Shown: positions 1 to 12,773, numbered from the stretch's first letter. The stretch: 64,000 bases of DNA from Acanthosoma haemorrhoidale (GCA_930367205.1 OV884013.1:92505333-92569332); one strand, 5' to 3'. Numbers and translations are program-made. The notes: generated from the sequence alone by a model not told the origin.

Positions 1-3000
1 AAACACCTACTTATTAGGTATTAGAAGGTTACTTACTTACTGCATCAAAGATCTGGGTTAACAAGGAGGGGTGGGGGGAGGGTTAATATCCACAGCATAA
101 CACCTCATTAAGTCGTAGGGCTGACCGAAGGCTTTTGCCAATTGGAAGATGGCACTAAGGTTTTAGTGTGATCAGCACTAGGCCGTTACTGCTCAACCTT
201 AAGTGGATCCATGTTTCTTTTTTATACAAGCAGCTACTCATTATTTCCCTCATGAGGCAGAGTTGATCCTGACTTCTGAAAGAAAATAGGGATAGGTTGG
301 TTCTAGGGTGAATGAACTACAGTCGGCATTCAGCATGCTAAGAATTATACTTTAGGGACAGTTGGACAGAAAACCAATGATATTTTATGATTGAAAAATA
401 TAGCTCTAAGTATCAAAACCAATGTTAATATCATTTTTGTTTTCAGATCTATGATCCAATGGTGGCAAGGTACAGAGAAATCATACGGAAACTACTTAGT
501 AATTGAACATACACACTACATAGAACATATTTACTACTGAAACTGCCACAAGTGCAATTAGAACATTTCATCATTTTTTAAGGAAGGCGTTCATGGATTG
601 ATCAGTTTTTTTTCTAATTGCTCCTAAGAAGATAGCGAAGGCCATTAGCAGAGTTTATCTTCTTAAAAAAAAACACATAATAAAAACTTCCATCCAAACA
701 TTTTTCTTTTCATTTTCCTGATGACTGGGATTGAAGAAGATTATGAAATTAAGCTGCTTCAGAAAAAAATGTGTCTTGGATTTTACTGAGTTAAATGTTA
801 TAAGTGAAGCTGTAGGACTGTTATTTTTTATTACTGCAGCTTCAATTAAAAACATTCCTGTAATTATGTGATATATTATTTTTAAAGGTTAAGAAATATT
901 CCCATAATATATTCTTTTATGACAGATTTGATGTCTATTGTTGCATTTTGTATAAAAGTCATTGACTCAGAATAGTACTTTGCCACTATTCCATAATAAC
1001 CTCCTAATAGGGAGATTATGAGCAAATTAAGCAGTCTCCAGTCTGGTGGTCCCTGATAATGAAACAGTGGCGTCAAAATTAATATACGACATATCACTAA
1101 AAAATATGAACTGTTTGTTTTCGGAGAAATATCTGTTTTTTTATTTCTTTCATCAGTGGTCAGATATTTTCTTAAAATATTATTTGAAATAAAAAAAAAT
1201 AACTAATAATAATCAAAATGAAAGTTGATCTTACAATGATTGAACTTGAAATTTTCCAAGCATTTTTTTTTGGTAGACTTATGCCTATCAACTGTATATT
1301 TTATAGCAGTAATATTTTAATTTATTAACCAAAGAATGTTATTTAAAATTCGTGAAACATACATGTAATTTATATCATTTATTTTTACAACTGTACTTTA
1401 TTTTATAACTATTTCTTCAACACACATCACTCAAGCAATTTTTTTTTTTCCAAATTAAGTAATTTACTGTTCCTTTCTTTTTGACATAGTATAAAATAAA
1501 TAAATTAACTTTATTAATTCAATTATTGTTTTGTGAAATGAAAATGAAAGGTAAATTAATATTTGTATTTTATTCTATAAAGGAAATTTTTTTATGATTC
1601 TATTAAAAAAAAAAATATTGTTTTTTGTCACTGAATTATTTAAATCAAACCTGCTGTTTGTTTATGTAGGTTTAATTCCTTGATATACTCACACTTAAAA
1701 TAATTTTATGATAAAACAGTATTTAATCAGCTTCAAAATTGGCCGCTTAATTTCAAAAAAATTACATTTTCTTAAATACTGTTTTAAACCTATAATATAA
1801 AGGTAATATTTTAAAACCTGTTATCTATCATTTCTGTTTTTGGAATCACACTCTTCAAAGTTAATATACATCTTAAATGAATTACTTTTAAGATTAGGCT
1901 CAATTAGGCCTGCTGCATTCCAGGTGGAGTTGTTCGGAAGCATTAGTTCCAAGCTCATAACAAACTAGAACGGAATGAAAAAAAAAAAATATATTGAGAG
2001 CTCCAACAGTTCCATCCATCCGGATAATAATAGGGAAATTGTCAGAATGGCCTCTTCTGGTATAAAAATAATCCTAAATGAGAGATTTTAATTGTGGTGT
2101 AGGTCCAGATCCTGACTGTGTTTGGCTGTTAATAATAAAACTTGAAATGTTTAGGTTCACTGAACCATTTTTATTGTATCAGCCCTTATCTCTCAATCTC
2201 AGTTGTTTTTTCCACACTCCAGGAGCGTCTAGGCGATTGATACATCTCTCATTGCTAGTTTTTTTGGTATTTATGAATATTGTTATCCCATAGTATGTGC
2301 ATTGCAGTGCTACTAATGGATTTTTATTTATAGCGTCTAAATTTTCAAATTGTAAATGTTCCGCAGCAGAATATGACCATTTATGCATGAAGTGCAGGTT
2401 TTTTTTATACCATTTAATATTTTTATAAGCCCCTGTTCATTGCTTGAATTGACAGTGACAGAATGGTTAGTAGAAACTTAGTTGAACAATGCTAAACTGA
2501 GTCAATCTTTATTTATTAACATAAAATGGACCCCCCTTTCCAAAAAAAGTGATATTTGAATCAAATTTTTACTTAAAGGTTATTTTCGTGTTTGAATTTG
2601 ATCAAAGAAGTTGTTTCCATTTTGATTGAATATTTGACTATGTTAAATATTCATAATAAAGTAAATAGCACCAACTGGGGGGGTTCCTTGATTTAACCAA
2701 AATATCCTGTTATTAAGGGTTTAGGTGATCTTACTAAATAATAAATTCAATAATTAATACCATGACTATGAGATATGGGACCTAACACATAAGTATTACA
2801 ATAAATAAAATGTGCATTGCTTGGATAAACAGGATGGTAAGTAGAAATAGTTCAACAATGAAAAACTAAATCTTTATTTATTAACATAATTTGGGCACTT
2901 CAATGATTTATTTAGATGGAAGTAACTTATTCTTGAGTACAGAAGTGATAAATAAGTAGTAAATTAAAACTTTTATAGATAATGTAATAGATCATCACCA

Positions 3001-3700
3001 TTCTAATATAAGGTTACCTACTTATTATCATAACTTACATGATTTGGATTCAGATCATGAGTAGGTGTTATTAATGCAGTGTTAACTATAATAGAGCAAT
3101 TCAAGGAACTGGAAAGTTCACACCATCTGATGCCTTCCTCTTCCTGTGGAAAAGTGTGCCTGAAGAAGACTGGCTAATCAATGGATTTAAGTGTTGTGAA
3201 TTGCACAAAGCTTGGTAAAATTCACCACTTCTTTTTATTTTAGTCCATGATAGGATTAATTACTTTTAGTAAACTTAAACTTAGTTGTTTATAAGTTATA
3301 AAGGCCAAAGAAATTGAATTCAGTGGGGTCTGCTGTACCATCTTGAAAAAGGTTGATTTCCTCTGAATGTATGGTCAGCAAAAGTAGCAACTTTCTTAAA
3401 TTAACAATTACTTAACTATATTACTTAAATATATCTGTCAAAAATTGTGGGCTACCCATCAATAATGGAAAAAAACTATTTATTTGAAGGTTAGTGGAAG
3501 AGATCAAGAGAATCTGACTATACTGAGTCAAGTGCACGAGGTTTTGAAAAGCTTCCAGGGCCTTTAAAGTTAAATAGTCATTAACAAATTTGTTGTGTTT
3601 TTTCCCAATAAGTTTACCTATTTATTCCAAATATTGAAAGTTGAGACGTTGAAAATTCCATTTCGGGTTTGGTAGTGAAAAGGATTGAGCACAAAATTAA
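1..3700. other. AT-rich non-coding DNA
   Basis: Homopolymer runs and short frames only. No frame resembles a known protein, and no clear repeat family was recognised. Short open frames at 655-1097 and 2078-2388 have the composition expected by chance. Confidence 0.6.
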
Positions 3701-3710
3701 ATGTTGTATG

Positions 3711-4751
3711 TGTTAACACTAAGGGATAATGAGCATTCAATGCTCACTTATTTCAACCAAAATGGGGGGAGACTGAGGAGTCCCCGACTTATTTGTCTTC
3801 AAAAGGTGTCAGTAAAGTATGAAATTTAGAGGAAATCAAAATTAGACATCTCTTTTTTATTAAAGGGCTGCATAATTTTAATAGTAAGGTAAAAAGCAAT
3901 GTGAGTTCTGAATTTTTAAGTTCCCTTTTGGAGAAAGGATGTAAGAAAGGTGATCCCCAAGGGGGAAGGACGCCTGCTGTGGGCTAGGGTCACTACAAAC
4001 CGGCCGCTGTCCGGCGAGCATCAAGAAAGAGATAAAATGGGTGGACCTGTGGTCTTTGACATTTGCTGGCGGCCTAGTCGGCGGGCAGCTTTATTCGTAT
4101 TGATCTGACTCCATAAGATCTTAGAAGGTGTGCCCCGACAAAGCTATGTTCAGGAGAAGAGGAACAGGGTAGGTATCATAGGTAGTTTATATGGTCTTGG
4201 AATGTCCATGAATTCACACTCGGTATCTAAGGGTAAGCGAAAAACGTCCGGATCCCAAAGGGGAGTGTGAACTGGAGAGAGGCAGACTGGATTGCCGTGA
4301 GAGACGCTACTAGGTAAAGTTTGTAGGGCCATGGCGACTGTTGTCAGCGAGGAAGAGGTCTCTTCCAAGGTGCTAGTTTTAGCGATACGTATGCAGAGAA
4401 TCCCACTAGGAATGTGTGGGGTCTGACAATGCTGGACTAAAACATAGCGAAGTTAGGAAAGAGAGATGCAGAGGTAGTTGAATAAGAAAGCCATGGTTCG
4501 TTTGAGTAGAGCAGCAAGTGCCAGTGCAGAGAGAGAGAAAGCAGTGTTCCAGGTGCCGGGTTCTGAAACTCTGGTGAGTGCCCCAAATCTGGCTGCTTAT
4601 ATAGGCAGGCCAGCGGTGGGGGTCGCCCCGAAACGCTACTTCGTCGTACACTAGTTTCCCCCTCTCTTAACTGACGCTATACGTTTTTTTATTATTAAAA
4701 TATGGAAACATAGGTGGATATTTTCTGGGCCGAGAAGAGGTTGTCACAACA
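3711..4751 (-). mobile_element. candidate solo LTR (tentative)
   Basis: On the minus strand this interval begins TGTTGTGACAACC and ends GTGTTAACA, so it has TG...CA-type ends. It carries a TATATAAG promoter motif near 4595 and AATAAA at 4090-4095, in the order expected for an LTR. The flanking 4-mers TATG (3707-3710) and CATG (4752-4755) differ at one base, so a target duplication is not proven. The middle (about 3980-4660) is much more GC-rich than its surroundings. No gag or pol sequence is adjacent. It could instead be a CpG promoter island. Confidence 0.3.
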
Positions 4752-4759
4752 CATGTGTT

Positions 4760-6560
4760 CTACTTTATTAAAGTAATTTGGGAAACGTAAAATAAAGGGG
4801 GACATTAGGATCCACCATTCCACTAAAACATTTACCAGACAATTAAAAAATGTTGCTAACATTTGTAACAATTACAATAACAGACCAACAACCCATTTTA
4901 ACTGATCCTGAAGAGGCATGGCCAAACCTCTAGTCTAGCCCCTCCTCAGCCCCAATGTTTTCCCCTTGGGTTGTCCTCTTCCAACATCCTTGCTTGCTAG
5001 CCTGTTCTTTTTTTACTCAACAGATGGCACTGCAATGATCTTAATTTGCCCTTTTTTTAAGTTAGTTAGTAGTACCACCAATAGATCATACTTTATTCCA
5101 ATTATTTACATTAAATAACCTTTACGATTTTATGGAAATTTTTTCATGAGAATCATCTGATTTTATAAATATATTTAAAAATAACAACCATTTAAAAAAA
5201 ACATACTAAATGGGTTTATAGTATCTTCAAATTTGTATTTTTACATTATGTCTGGTTCAGGCATCTTCAGGACTAAAAATCAGAACAAATTACTTGTGAC
5301 ACAATATACATGTTTACAACTTGCAAAAATTTAATATAAATAATGAAATTAATAACATTGGACGCAGTTAAAAAGAAATTTGTGATTAATTTATGAAAAA
5401 ATTATACGCTCTAAATCTTACAATAACAATGTCTTAAGTACTAGAGAGAAAAAATCCCTGACTCATACAAACAGATGTCTCTACTGCCCAAAGATCTACA
5501 TAGGGAAAATATTCCATAATTCATCAGCACAAAGATGACACCCAAAAAGTGCCTAAAACTGCTTTAGTACAGAATGTTAAAATCTACAAGCACAAATTTG
5601 ATTTTGATCATTTTAAGTAAATGTATAGTACAAAAATAACTGATTAAATCCAAGACTCAGGGAAGCTCTTGAGATAACTCAAAATTTAGGCTTTGGAGGA
5701 AATAACAAAACAAATTAAGGGAATATGAACAGAAAATTATGGACAATCTGGGAATATTCTGTTTGGATATTTTTAGAAAAAAAAAATCAGAGATTTTATT
5801 GACATTTTTACTTGTTTTTGTAGGGGAAAAATTAATAAAATAAAACAGATAATTTATATATAAATGTTTCCATAAATAACAAAAAATGTTGGATGGCAAC
5901 TGAACCGAAAATGTTTAAGTATAATAATTAAAAATAAGTAGTTTTTGTTAAAATTTAATTCATTAAAATAAATCATATAGTATGATTAATTTTAATTGTT
6001 CATTAATTCATTATAACTTGACATGTATTTATTAACTTTGATCATACCAAGGTAGTGGGATTAAATTCAGCCACCTGCTTCCACGGTTTTTGTATCTACT
6101 ATGCCCAGGAGTAGAACCGGTTCCCAAGCTGGAAAGAAACTGGGGAACGCATGCGGAGTTTTTGTCTGAATTGTCCAACCCAAAATTGAACAATTAGTAC
6201 CTTAATAGAGCTTTACCTCAAATAAATTGAATAACATGAGAATTAATTAAAACACAAGATAGATTTTCATATCAAGCATAAAGGCACAAATGCTTGGCAT
6301 ATCGAAACACTACTGGCAGTTGGTTATAGTTCCTTACCAAATATTTTTATAGATATCAGGTGCTTGAATTATAATCTGAAGCAATATGATATTTAATATT
6401 GTGATTAATACAGATATGCCAAGATACTTATCGACTGGATTGCATGTTATTCAAAGAAATAACAATCTTCATTTTTATTTTCATTAAACTATTTTATATT
6501 TCATAAAGAACTAAAAAGGTAAAAAAAACTGGAAATGTTTTATTATAAAAAACAAACAAA
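4760..6560. other. AT-rich non-coding DNA downstream of THOC2
   Basis: No coding potential was recognised. It holds oligo-A/T tracts and a slightly GC-richer patch around 6055-6180 without an identifiable feature. Confidence 0.6.
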
Positions 6561-6580
6561 GACATACAAATCATTCATTC

Positions 6581-6586
6581 TTTATT
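6581..6586 (-). terminator. candidate polyadenylation signal for THOC2
   Basis: AATAAA on the minus strand about 175 bases past the stop codon. A second AATAAA overlaps the stop codon (6755-6760) but would leave almost no 3' UTR, so the downstream one is preferred. Confidence 0.4.
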
Positions 6587-6759
6587 TAAAAACCAAAGGC
6601 ATTTTTTTTTATCACAAAAAGGAATTGCACATTTCGCAATAAACTGACCAATTATTTGGCTATTGTACACAGATTAATTGTATATAAAATTAACTTAAAA
6701 TTACACTATAATTTCCCTCCTATACACTACACTCATAAAATTAGAAAAATATTTTTTAT

Positions 6760-9700
6760 TTACAATTTATCAAGCTCTTCACTTCGCTTCTCACGCCTTT
6801 TGGTAACTTTCCTTTCTTTTTTCTGTTCTAGAGAGCTTCGAGACTTCTTTGTTTTGGACTTTTTAATTTTTGAGGGATCGTCCTTTGACGAGGATAAACT
6901 CCTTGGTGAAGAAGACGAATATTTAGAACTATTACTATTGTTTCGTTTATCATCTCTTGGAGACTCAGATTTTTTTTTGTTACTTGAATTATATTTCCTA
7001 TCTTTTTTTGAGCCATAGTTAGAAACATCAATTAGGTCATCATCATCAAAATTATTATCTTCATATTGGAAAAAATCATCGTGACCTCTGGATCTGTGAT
7101 ATTCAAGTTTTTTATCGATAAAATATTCGTCCATTTCAATTTCCAAAGGAGGAGATGTTGATTTTCTCTCTTCATGAGGAGTAGGTTCCTCATCTATTTT
7201 CAATCTTTTCTTTGCTGGTGTAATATCTTCCTCCTCCTCTTCTTCGTCTTCCTCTCCTGAAGATTGTGAACTAACTGGTGAAGCATCTGGAGAACTTTTT
7301 GGTGACCTTTGTTCCTTTGGAGATGAAATAGGAGAGGTCTCAGGTGATTCGCTCTCCGATTGGTTTTCATCAATATTAACTGCGTAATTGGGATCACTAA
7401 CCAAATGAAAATCTGGTTCTGTGCACCAATTTTCAATCTTCGCGACTAACTGCCCGCTGTAACTGGTCGCTAATGTATACAGATCTTTCCTATTGTTTTT
7501 CTCTACTTCTTTTATTTTGTCAATCCTCCTGTCGATGAAAAGGCACAACTTATCAATGACAGGGTAGACTGGTAACATTTTAATAAGAACTGTGATACTA
7601 TTTCTAATTTGGATATAGTCTTTAGAATCTAGCAAGGACAAAAGAGATTTGGTGATTTTGTAGTGCCATTTGTGGCAGACATGCCGGAAATTTTCAAAGT
7701 GGACATTGTCATTATCATCTGATAATTCATTTCCGGATCGAAATTTAGTCTGAAAGCCAGGAGTATTAGAACATTCTTTGTCAAATGTTTCTTTGCTTTT
7801 GTGCCATCTCATAATGTTTTCGAGCACTGCACAGAGAAATCGTCCAAACCTGTTAGCTTCGTCATCTGTGCACGACATAACAGCAAATGTTATATCACAG
7901 AAAAGCCTATCATAGAATAACAATGTGCTAAAACTTTTGGTTTGTATTTTGTGGAGGGTGTGTATAAACTGAGCACAATACAGTGCATCTAATACGGAAT
8001 AAATACATCTTGGAAAAATGCAAATTCTTAAGAATTGGGTAATCATTTCATTTTTAGATGGTTTAATTGGTCCAGGTAAAAGCCATTTGTCCTTTTCTTC
8101 TTTGAGCTTTTCTTGGATGCTTATAACATGATTTTCTTGATCCTTCATTTCTTGAGCGAGTTTTTCATGCATGGTAGAAGCTTTATCCTGGTCACTCTTA
8201 CTCTGTTTGCCTGAAGACTGCTCTAATTCTTTATACTTTGTTATTTCTTTGCTATATGCCTCAGAAGGAACAGTGAGATCACTTAAATCTAGGGACCAAA
8301 ACAATGCTACAAACTCTGATGACATTTCATCCCATTCTCTCGTGGGCCAAAAGCGTTTGAAAACATGACTAATATCTTTTATCCATTTGAACATAATCTC
8401 GCCAGTATTGTATTTAAATTTGGTAGTATTGCCTTTGTGGACATAGGAGTACTTCCTGTGTACATGGAAATGAAGGATTGGGCGATAAAGGCAGAATGCC
8501 GAGGACGGTTCTAGATTGTGAGCACAAAGGAGATCAACTAACGGTGGCATTAAATTATCATTTTCATGCATGTTAGATGTTATGAAGGTGACAAACTGCA
8601 ACAACGTGTCATGACACTCATCATAAAGCTGTCCGACAAACTGAAGATCATACTTCTGACTTTGCACAAACATTATATGATTTTTATGCTGTGCCAGAAC
8701 CATGCCAAGAGGCCCAGTTAAGTTATTATCAACAAGTGCTTCTTTCAGCCGAGCAGCTGTTTTCTTGAAATTTTTCTGTTGGAAGAAATATCCTGCTTCG
8801 GCTTTTATTATTTCCCCTCCACCTAAAGCTTGGATCTGATGAGGAGTCATGTCATTGGTTATGAGAATTCCTCCCATTTTCTGCATTATCTCCTTTAGAA
8901 GTATCAGCTCCGCACTGCTGTTTCTACTCAATTGATCAGTTATGTACAATAAAATACCAGACAAGTCGACATTGTACTTTTTGAAAGCAGTTGCACAGAA
9001 TAGAGCAGTGCTCTGGAACCAAGGGGAAATAGCACAGCCATCATGCTTTACCCTTTTTTTAGGATCATTCTGTAACGAATCATAAATACAAAATCCCATG
9101 ACATCAAAGGATAAACTAGTCATGTACTTTAATGAATCGACAACAGGTCCTATTAAGTTGTCATACATCTGAATTTGAAACAGAATGTAATCAAAAAGAG
9201 TGGCTGGAGAGTAATGCGATATTTTCCCTAATAAGCGGCCGATTTGTTTTACATTTTCTTTACTCACCCTTTTCATACAGGACTTCATGTTTACTTTTCC
9301 CTGGCATTTTTTAGTTAGGTAAGTTTGATTTTTGAGTACGTACTCCCTCCACATGTAATACATGGAGTAACGCATCTGTAACGGGTACATTTTGATGAGT
9401 GCCCAAAACGCTTCACTCACACAACAGTTAGCTTCCAGATTCGACAGAGAAGGCAATAAAGAAGAAACAATAACGTCAGCAATGTGTCCCCGTAGTGAAT
9501 CTAGTTTACCGCTGTTGTCAGCATTGACTTTCTCCATAACCTTAGCCAACAAACGTGCGAGCTTCATCAGCAGCTTTACATCATAGTGGAGCGATGACCC
9601 AAGAGTGATTAAAATGGGAAATACATGGTCACTTAATGCTTCACAAGTTTTGGGCTGTGGAGGAGTCAGAGGAGAAGGATCAAATTTGTAAGGTATGATT

Positions 9701-10866
9701 TTTCTTTTATGTGCAGGTTTCATTTGCAACAGTTCAATCAGAAGTCCATCAACCAAATAATGGATTAGCCTAGCAGCAGACAGTGCTATAATTGGTTTCT
9801 CTAACAGATAACTGGGTGGAAAATATGTCACTAATTCGGTGAACACTTTCCATGATCCCATTGCAAGTGCTTCTTCACAAAGACCTAATTTCTGATTTTT
9901 ATCACTTTCATTATAATTTTTTTCTTTTTTATAAGGCTTGTTAAGTTCAAGGGCATTTTCCAAAGATTTCTGTAAAGTCTTTTCATCAGGGGTAAGCCAA
10001 GGTAGAATTTCATCAATTTTAATAACTTCAAAGTGGAGAAGAATGCAAATTAAACTGTGATAAGATTTTGGTGTAACTCCATTTGAAAATCGCAAATACC
10101 GAAATCCTATTACCTCAAACAGTAAATCTTGTTCAAATACAAAAGTTTTTAATAACTGAATGAAAAATTGGTGTTCATTTAATTTAGTTTGAAATGCTTC
10201 AATTATACAGTCGATAACTCTTGTTGGGTCTAAACTAAATGAACCAATTATTGATTTAATGCTTTCGACAGCTTCAGTGATATTTTTTCCTTTTTGATTG
10301 CAAAATTTATTGACTTCTACAATTACTTTGGCATAACCTTCAATTTCTTCACGGAAAAGATTGAATTTATTCTGTTTGTAATACAGTTTTGTCTTGATTT
10401 TAACTGATTTTGTTGAGAACGCCTTTGAAATAATCCCAAACTCAGAAAGAGATTCTAATTCTAGACCCGACCTACAAATTTTCGAACACCAATCCTGATC
10501 CAAAGCTACCATAATATTGGTAAGTCTGATGAACCTCTCTCTCGGTTTACGATCCATTACAAACATTTCAACATCAAAGATGTTGATGACATCCATGATA
10601 ACTGAAGGTATTTCATCATCTAGCTGGCTCAGCTGTGTACAGGCTGCTACGACATTAGCTGTTTTTAAGCTTCCGTAGATCCCTTGCCAGAACAAGTCAT
10701 ATATGATTTCAGGTAAGTTAGTCCTGTTACCATCTTTGGTCAGAAGCACAGATCCCTCTTCATCTATAACTTTGGCACATTGAGCAATCATATTGTTTTT
10801 TCCATCTGTTGACATTTGTTTCCATGTTGATGGGACGTCAACACGTCTTTTTTCAATCCTCCTCAT
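6760..10866 (-). CDS. THOC2: THO complex subunit 2 homologue, single coding exon
   Basis: The 1,368-residue product is the largest subunit (scaffold) of the nuclear THO complex, which with the TREX factors couples transcription to mRNA packaging and export. Visible similarity to animal THOC2 runs from the N-terminus to the end of the conserved body: SVKIKTKLYYKQNKFNLFRE near residues 148-170, TLFDYILFQIQMYDNLI near 556-575, ECHDTLLQF near 748, FPRCIYSVLDALYCAQF near 950, HKWHYKITKSLLSLL near 1062 and DLYTLATSYSGQLV near 1125. A charged, probably coiled-coil stretch lies around 875-930. The tail has a Ser-Pro-rich segment (about 1169-1203), an acidic run followed by the NLS-like PAKKRLK (about 1204-1222), and a Ser/Lys/Arg-rich end. 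It is shorter than human THOC2 (about 1,590), mostly in this tail. The start is chosen because TGA lies in frame two codons upstream. No frameshift or stop interrupts it, so it looks functional. The lack of coding introns is unusual and suggests a retrogene or intron loss. Confidence 0.95.
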   Translation of the reverse strand: MRRIEKRRVDVPSTWKQMSTDGKNNMIAQCAKVIDEEGSVLLTKDGNRTNLPEIIYDLFWQGIYGSLKTANVVAACTQLSQLDDEIPSVIMDVINIFDVEMFVMDRKPRERFIRLTNIMVALDQDWCSKICRSGLELESLSEFGIISKAFSTKSVKIKTKLYYKQNKFNLFREEIEGYAKVIVEVNKFCNQKGKNITEAVESIKSIIGSFSLDPTRVIDCIIEAFQTKLNEHQFFIQLLKTFVFEQDLLFEVIGFRYLRFSNGVTPKSYHSLICILLHFEVIKIDEILPWLTPDEKTLQKSLENALELNKPYKKEKNYNESDKNQKLGLCEEALAMGSWKVFTELVTYFPPSYLLEKPIIALSAARLIHYLVDGLLIELLQMKPAHKRKIIPYKFDPSPLTPPQPKTCEALSDHVFPILITLGSSLHYDVKLLMKLARLLAKVMEKVNADNSGKLDSLRGHIADVIVSSLLPSLSNLEANCCVSEAFWALIKMYPLQMRYSMYYMWREYVLKNQTYLTKKCQGKVNMKSCMKRVSKENVKQIGRLLGKISHYSPATLFDYILFQIQMYDNLIGPVVDSLKYMTSLSFDVMGFCIYDSLQNDPKKRVKHDGCAISPWFQSTALFCATAFKKYNVDLSGILLYITDQLSRNSSAELILLKEIMQKMGGILITNDMTPHQIQALGGGEIIKAEAGYFFQQKNFKKTAARLKEALVDNNLTGPLGMVLAQHKNHIMFVQSQKYDLQFVGQLYDECHDTLLQFVTFITSNMHENDNLMPPLVDLLCAHNLEPSSAFCLYRPILHFHVHRKYSYVHKGNTTKFKYNTGEIMFKWIKDISHVFKRFWPTREWDEMSSEFVALFWSLDLSDLTVPSEAYSKEITKYKELEQSSGKQSKSDQDKASTMHEKLAQEMKDQENHVISIQEKLKEEKDKWLLPGPIKPSKNEMITQFLRICIFPRCIYSVLDALYCAQFIHTLHKIQTKSFSTLLFYDRLFCDITFAVMSCTDDEANRFGRFLCAVLENIMRWHKSKETFDKECSNTPGFQTKFRSGNELSDDNDNVHFENFRHVCHKWHYKITKSLLSLLDSKDYIQIRNSITVLIKMLPVYPVIDKLCLFIDRRIDKIKEVEKNNRKDLYTLATSYSGQLVAKIENWCTEPDFHLVSDPNYAVNIDENQSESESPETSPISSPKEQRSPKSSPDASPVSSQSSGEEDEEEEEEDITPAKKRLKIDEEPTPHEERKSTSPPLEIEMDEYFIDKKLEYHRSRGHDDFFQYEDNNFDDDDLIDVSNYGSKKDRKYNSSNKKKSESPRDDKRNNSNSSKYSSSSPRSLSSSKDDPSKIKKSKTKKSRSSLEQKKERKVTKRREKRSEELDKL

Positions 10867-10885
10867 TTTTCAATAAAATTAAGAC
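10867..10885 (-). other. 5' UTR part of THOC2 exon 2 with splice acceptor
   Basis: Reading the minus strand, a long T tract followed by CATTTCAG ends at 10886, a strong 3' splice site. It is followed by 19 bases of leader and then the ATG. The leader contains an in-frame TGA just before the ATG, so coding sequence cannot continue upstream of this acceptor in that frame. I infer that the exon boundary falls at 10885. Confidence 0.6.
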
Positions 10886-11822
10886 CTGAAATGAAAAAAA
10901 AAAAAAGTGTGAGAATAAGCATACAGTATCAAATTTAAACTATGATAGATAGATAAGTAAAATAATTTATTTGCATTAGTCTTCACATATTCAAGTAAGA
11001 ATACATATTTTGGTTTTTAATAAATTGGTTATTTTGAGGAGATAAAGTAATTGAAACGGGAAGTGTCCTTTTTCTTGGAGTTACGGATTTTCATATTGGA
11101 AAAAAATGAAATGTTGTCAATGCATTTTATATTAATTTACTTTTATTTCTAATGATTCTGGGGTATCAATAAAAACTTCCATGCAAATTATCATGCCTTA
11201 AAAAAAAAAAGTGATTGGGTTAGTTACTATCTAGCATAGCATGATGATAAACACAGATTCAATGTTGTTTTGAAATGATTGATAAAAACAAAACACACAT
11301 TACATATTGCTAGTCAGGATTTCAAGTATTTAATTTGATAACTTTCTACAAATTATTGATTTTTTTTTTAAATTCTAAGAAATGAATCAATTAATGACAG
11401 CAATCATGTTTTAGGAAATGGCTACATTTTTAGAGTTTTGTTAAATTCTGTCAAAATCATAAAACATAGTTTTCACTTATAGTCAGCCAATCCTGGTCAT
11501 TGTGAGTCCCCTGTTGAAGCTAGAGAAATAAAATTTTACTAGAAGGTCTCATTTGATATTGGCAACTAATGAAAAATATAGCCATCACCTTCAATAATAA
11601 AATCAATCCTGTAAACAATAATGAAGGGTGATTAAAAAATTAATTAGAATTGAAAATTAAATATTTTTCTTGAGTAAGGTTTCAAATTAAAGGACTCGAT
11701 GTCCTGATTAGTAATATATAATATATTTAGGGACTAAAGTGAGCTATAATTACGTAAAGTCATTAAAAACTATCATCATAAGTGTATTTCCAATTTTTTT
11801 ATTTTGTGTGATTTTTAAATGA

Positions 11823-11994
11823 AAGTTTTACTTTATTACCCAAAATTGCTAAAAATAAAAGGAAACTTATGAAAACGAAGGGTTGGATATTAATAAATTA
11901 CTTAAAATAAGTTTTACTTTATTACCCAAAATTGCTAAAAATAAAAGGAAACTTATGAAAACGAAGGGTTGGATATTAATAAATTACTTAAAAT
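11823..11994. repeat. 86-bp exact tandem duplication
   Basis: Copy one spans 11823-11908 and copy two 11909-11994, with no difference I can see. Both begin AAGTTTTACTTTATTACCC. The exact identity implies a recent slippage or duplication inside the putative THOC2 intron. Nearby, 11686-11718 and 12045-12080 share a related sequence containing ACTCGATG, suggesting an older larger duplication. Confidence 0.95.
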
Positions 11995-12773
11995 TTAAGT
12001 AAATTTAATTATAAATAATTAAAAATTAATGTTGTAGGGAATAAAATTAAAGAACTCGATGTTCTGATTAATAATTATAGATTAATAACATCAAAATGTA
12101 ATGTTATTAAAATTGTTTCCACATCCTTAATAAAACCCTTAATTGTGCAATGCATCATACTTGACTTTAATTTTTTCTTGTCTTCTTTTTATTGAATGGT
12201 AATTTCATTCCTTCTATTCCTATATTCATTCCTCCATGTACAATTTCATTTCTCTAGCTTGTACAGGGAACTCACAAAGACCAATACTGACAGACACACC
12301 CACAGATTTCGGAATGAGAAATTTTTAGTTTGGTATTGCTCCCACCATTATTTATTTTGTTACTATTTTTTGGGGAGGTCTTTGAGATTCGATCTTGCCA
12401 ATATTTTTTGGGCTATTATTAATAATAAGGCCTTCTGGTTCTGAGAAAACTAACAAAACTCTAAAAATGAAATAAAATAAACTGTATAATTTTAAAGAGC
12501 TTACCTAATTCTAGAAGTAAATAATTTAGAAGTATGTCGAGTCGTCTATGATTATCATAATACAAAATTACTGTTTTTCACTTCTTTAATTATGAAATAT
12601 CTATGTGCATATCATATGAACTGTAACTGTTGAGGAAACAACAAAGGTGATCTGAAACAATATACCAATATCATAAGCTCCTAAAAAACAAGTTATTATT
12701 ATTAATGAATTTTCTTTTAAAATGATCATATCAACGCCCACACAAGTACAATTAAAAAATTATAGAAAAAATA

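Noticed and set aside
6656..7018. 120-codon plus-strand frame
   Set aside because: It is antisense to the low-complexity Ser/Lys/Asp-rich 3' end of THOC2, which easily leaves the opposite strand open.
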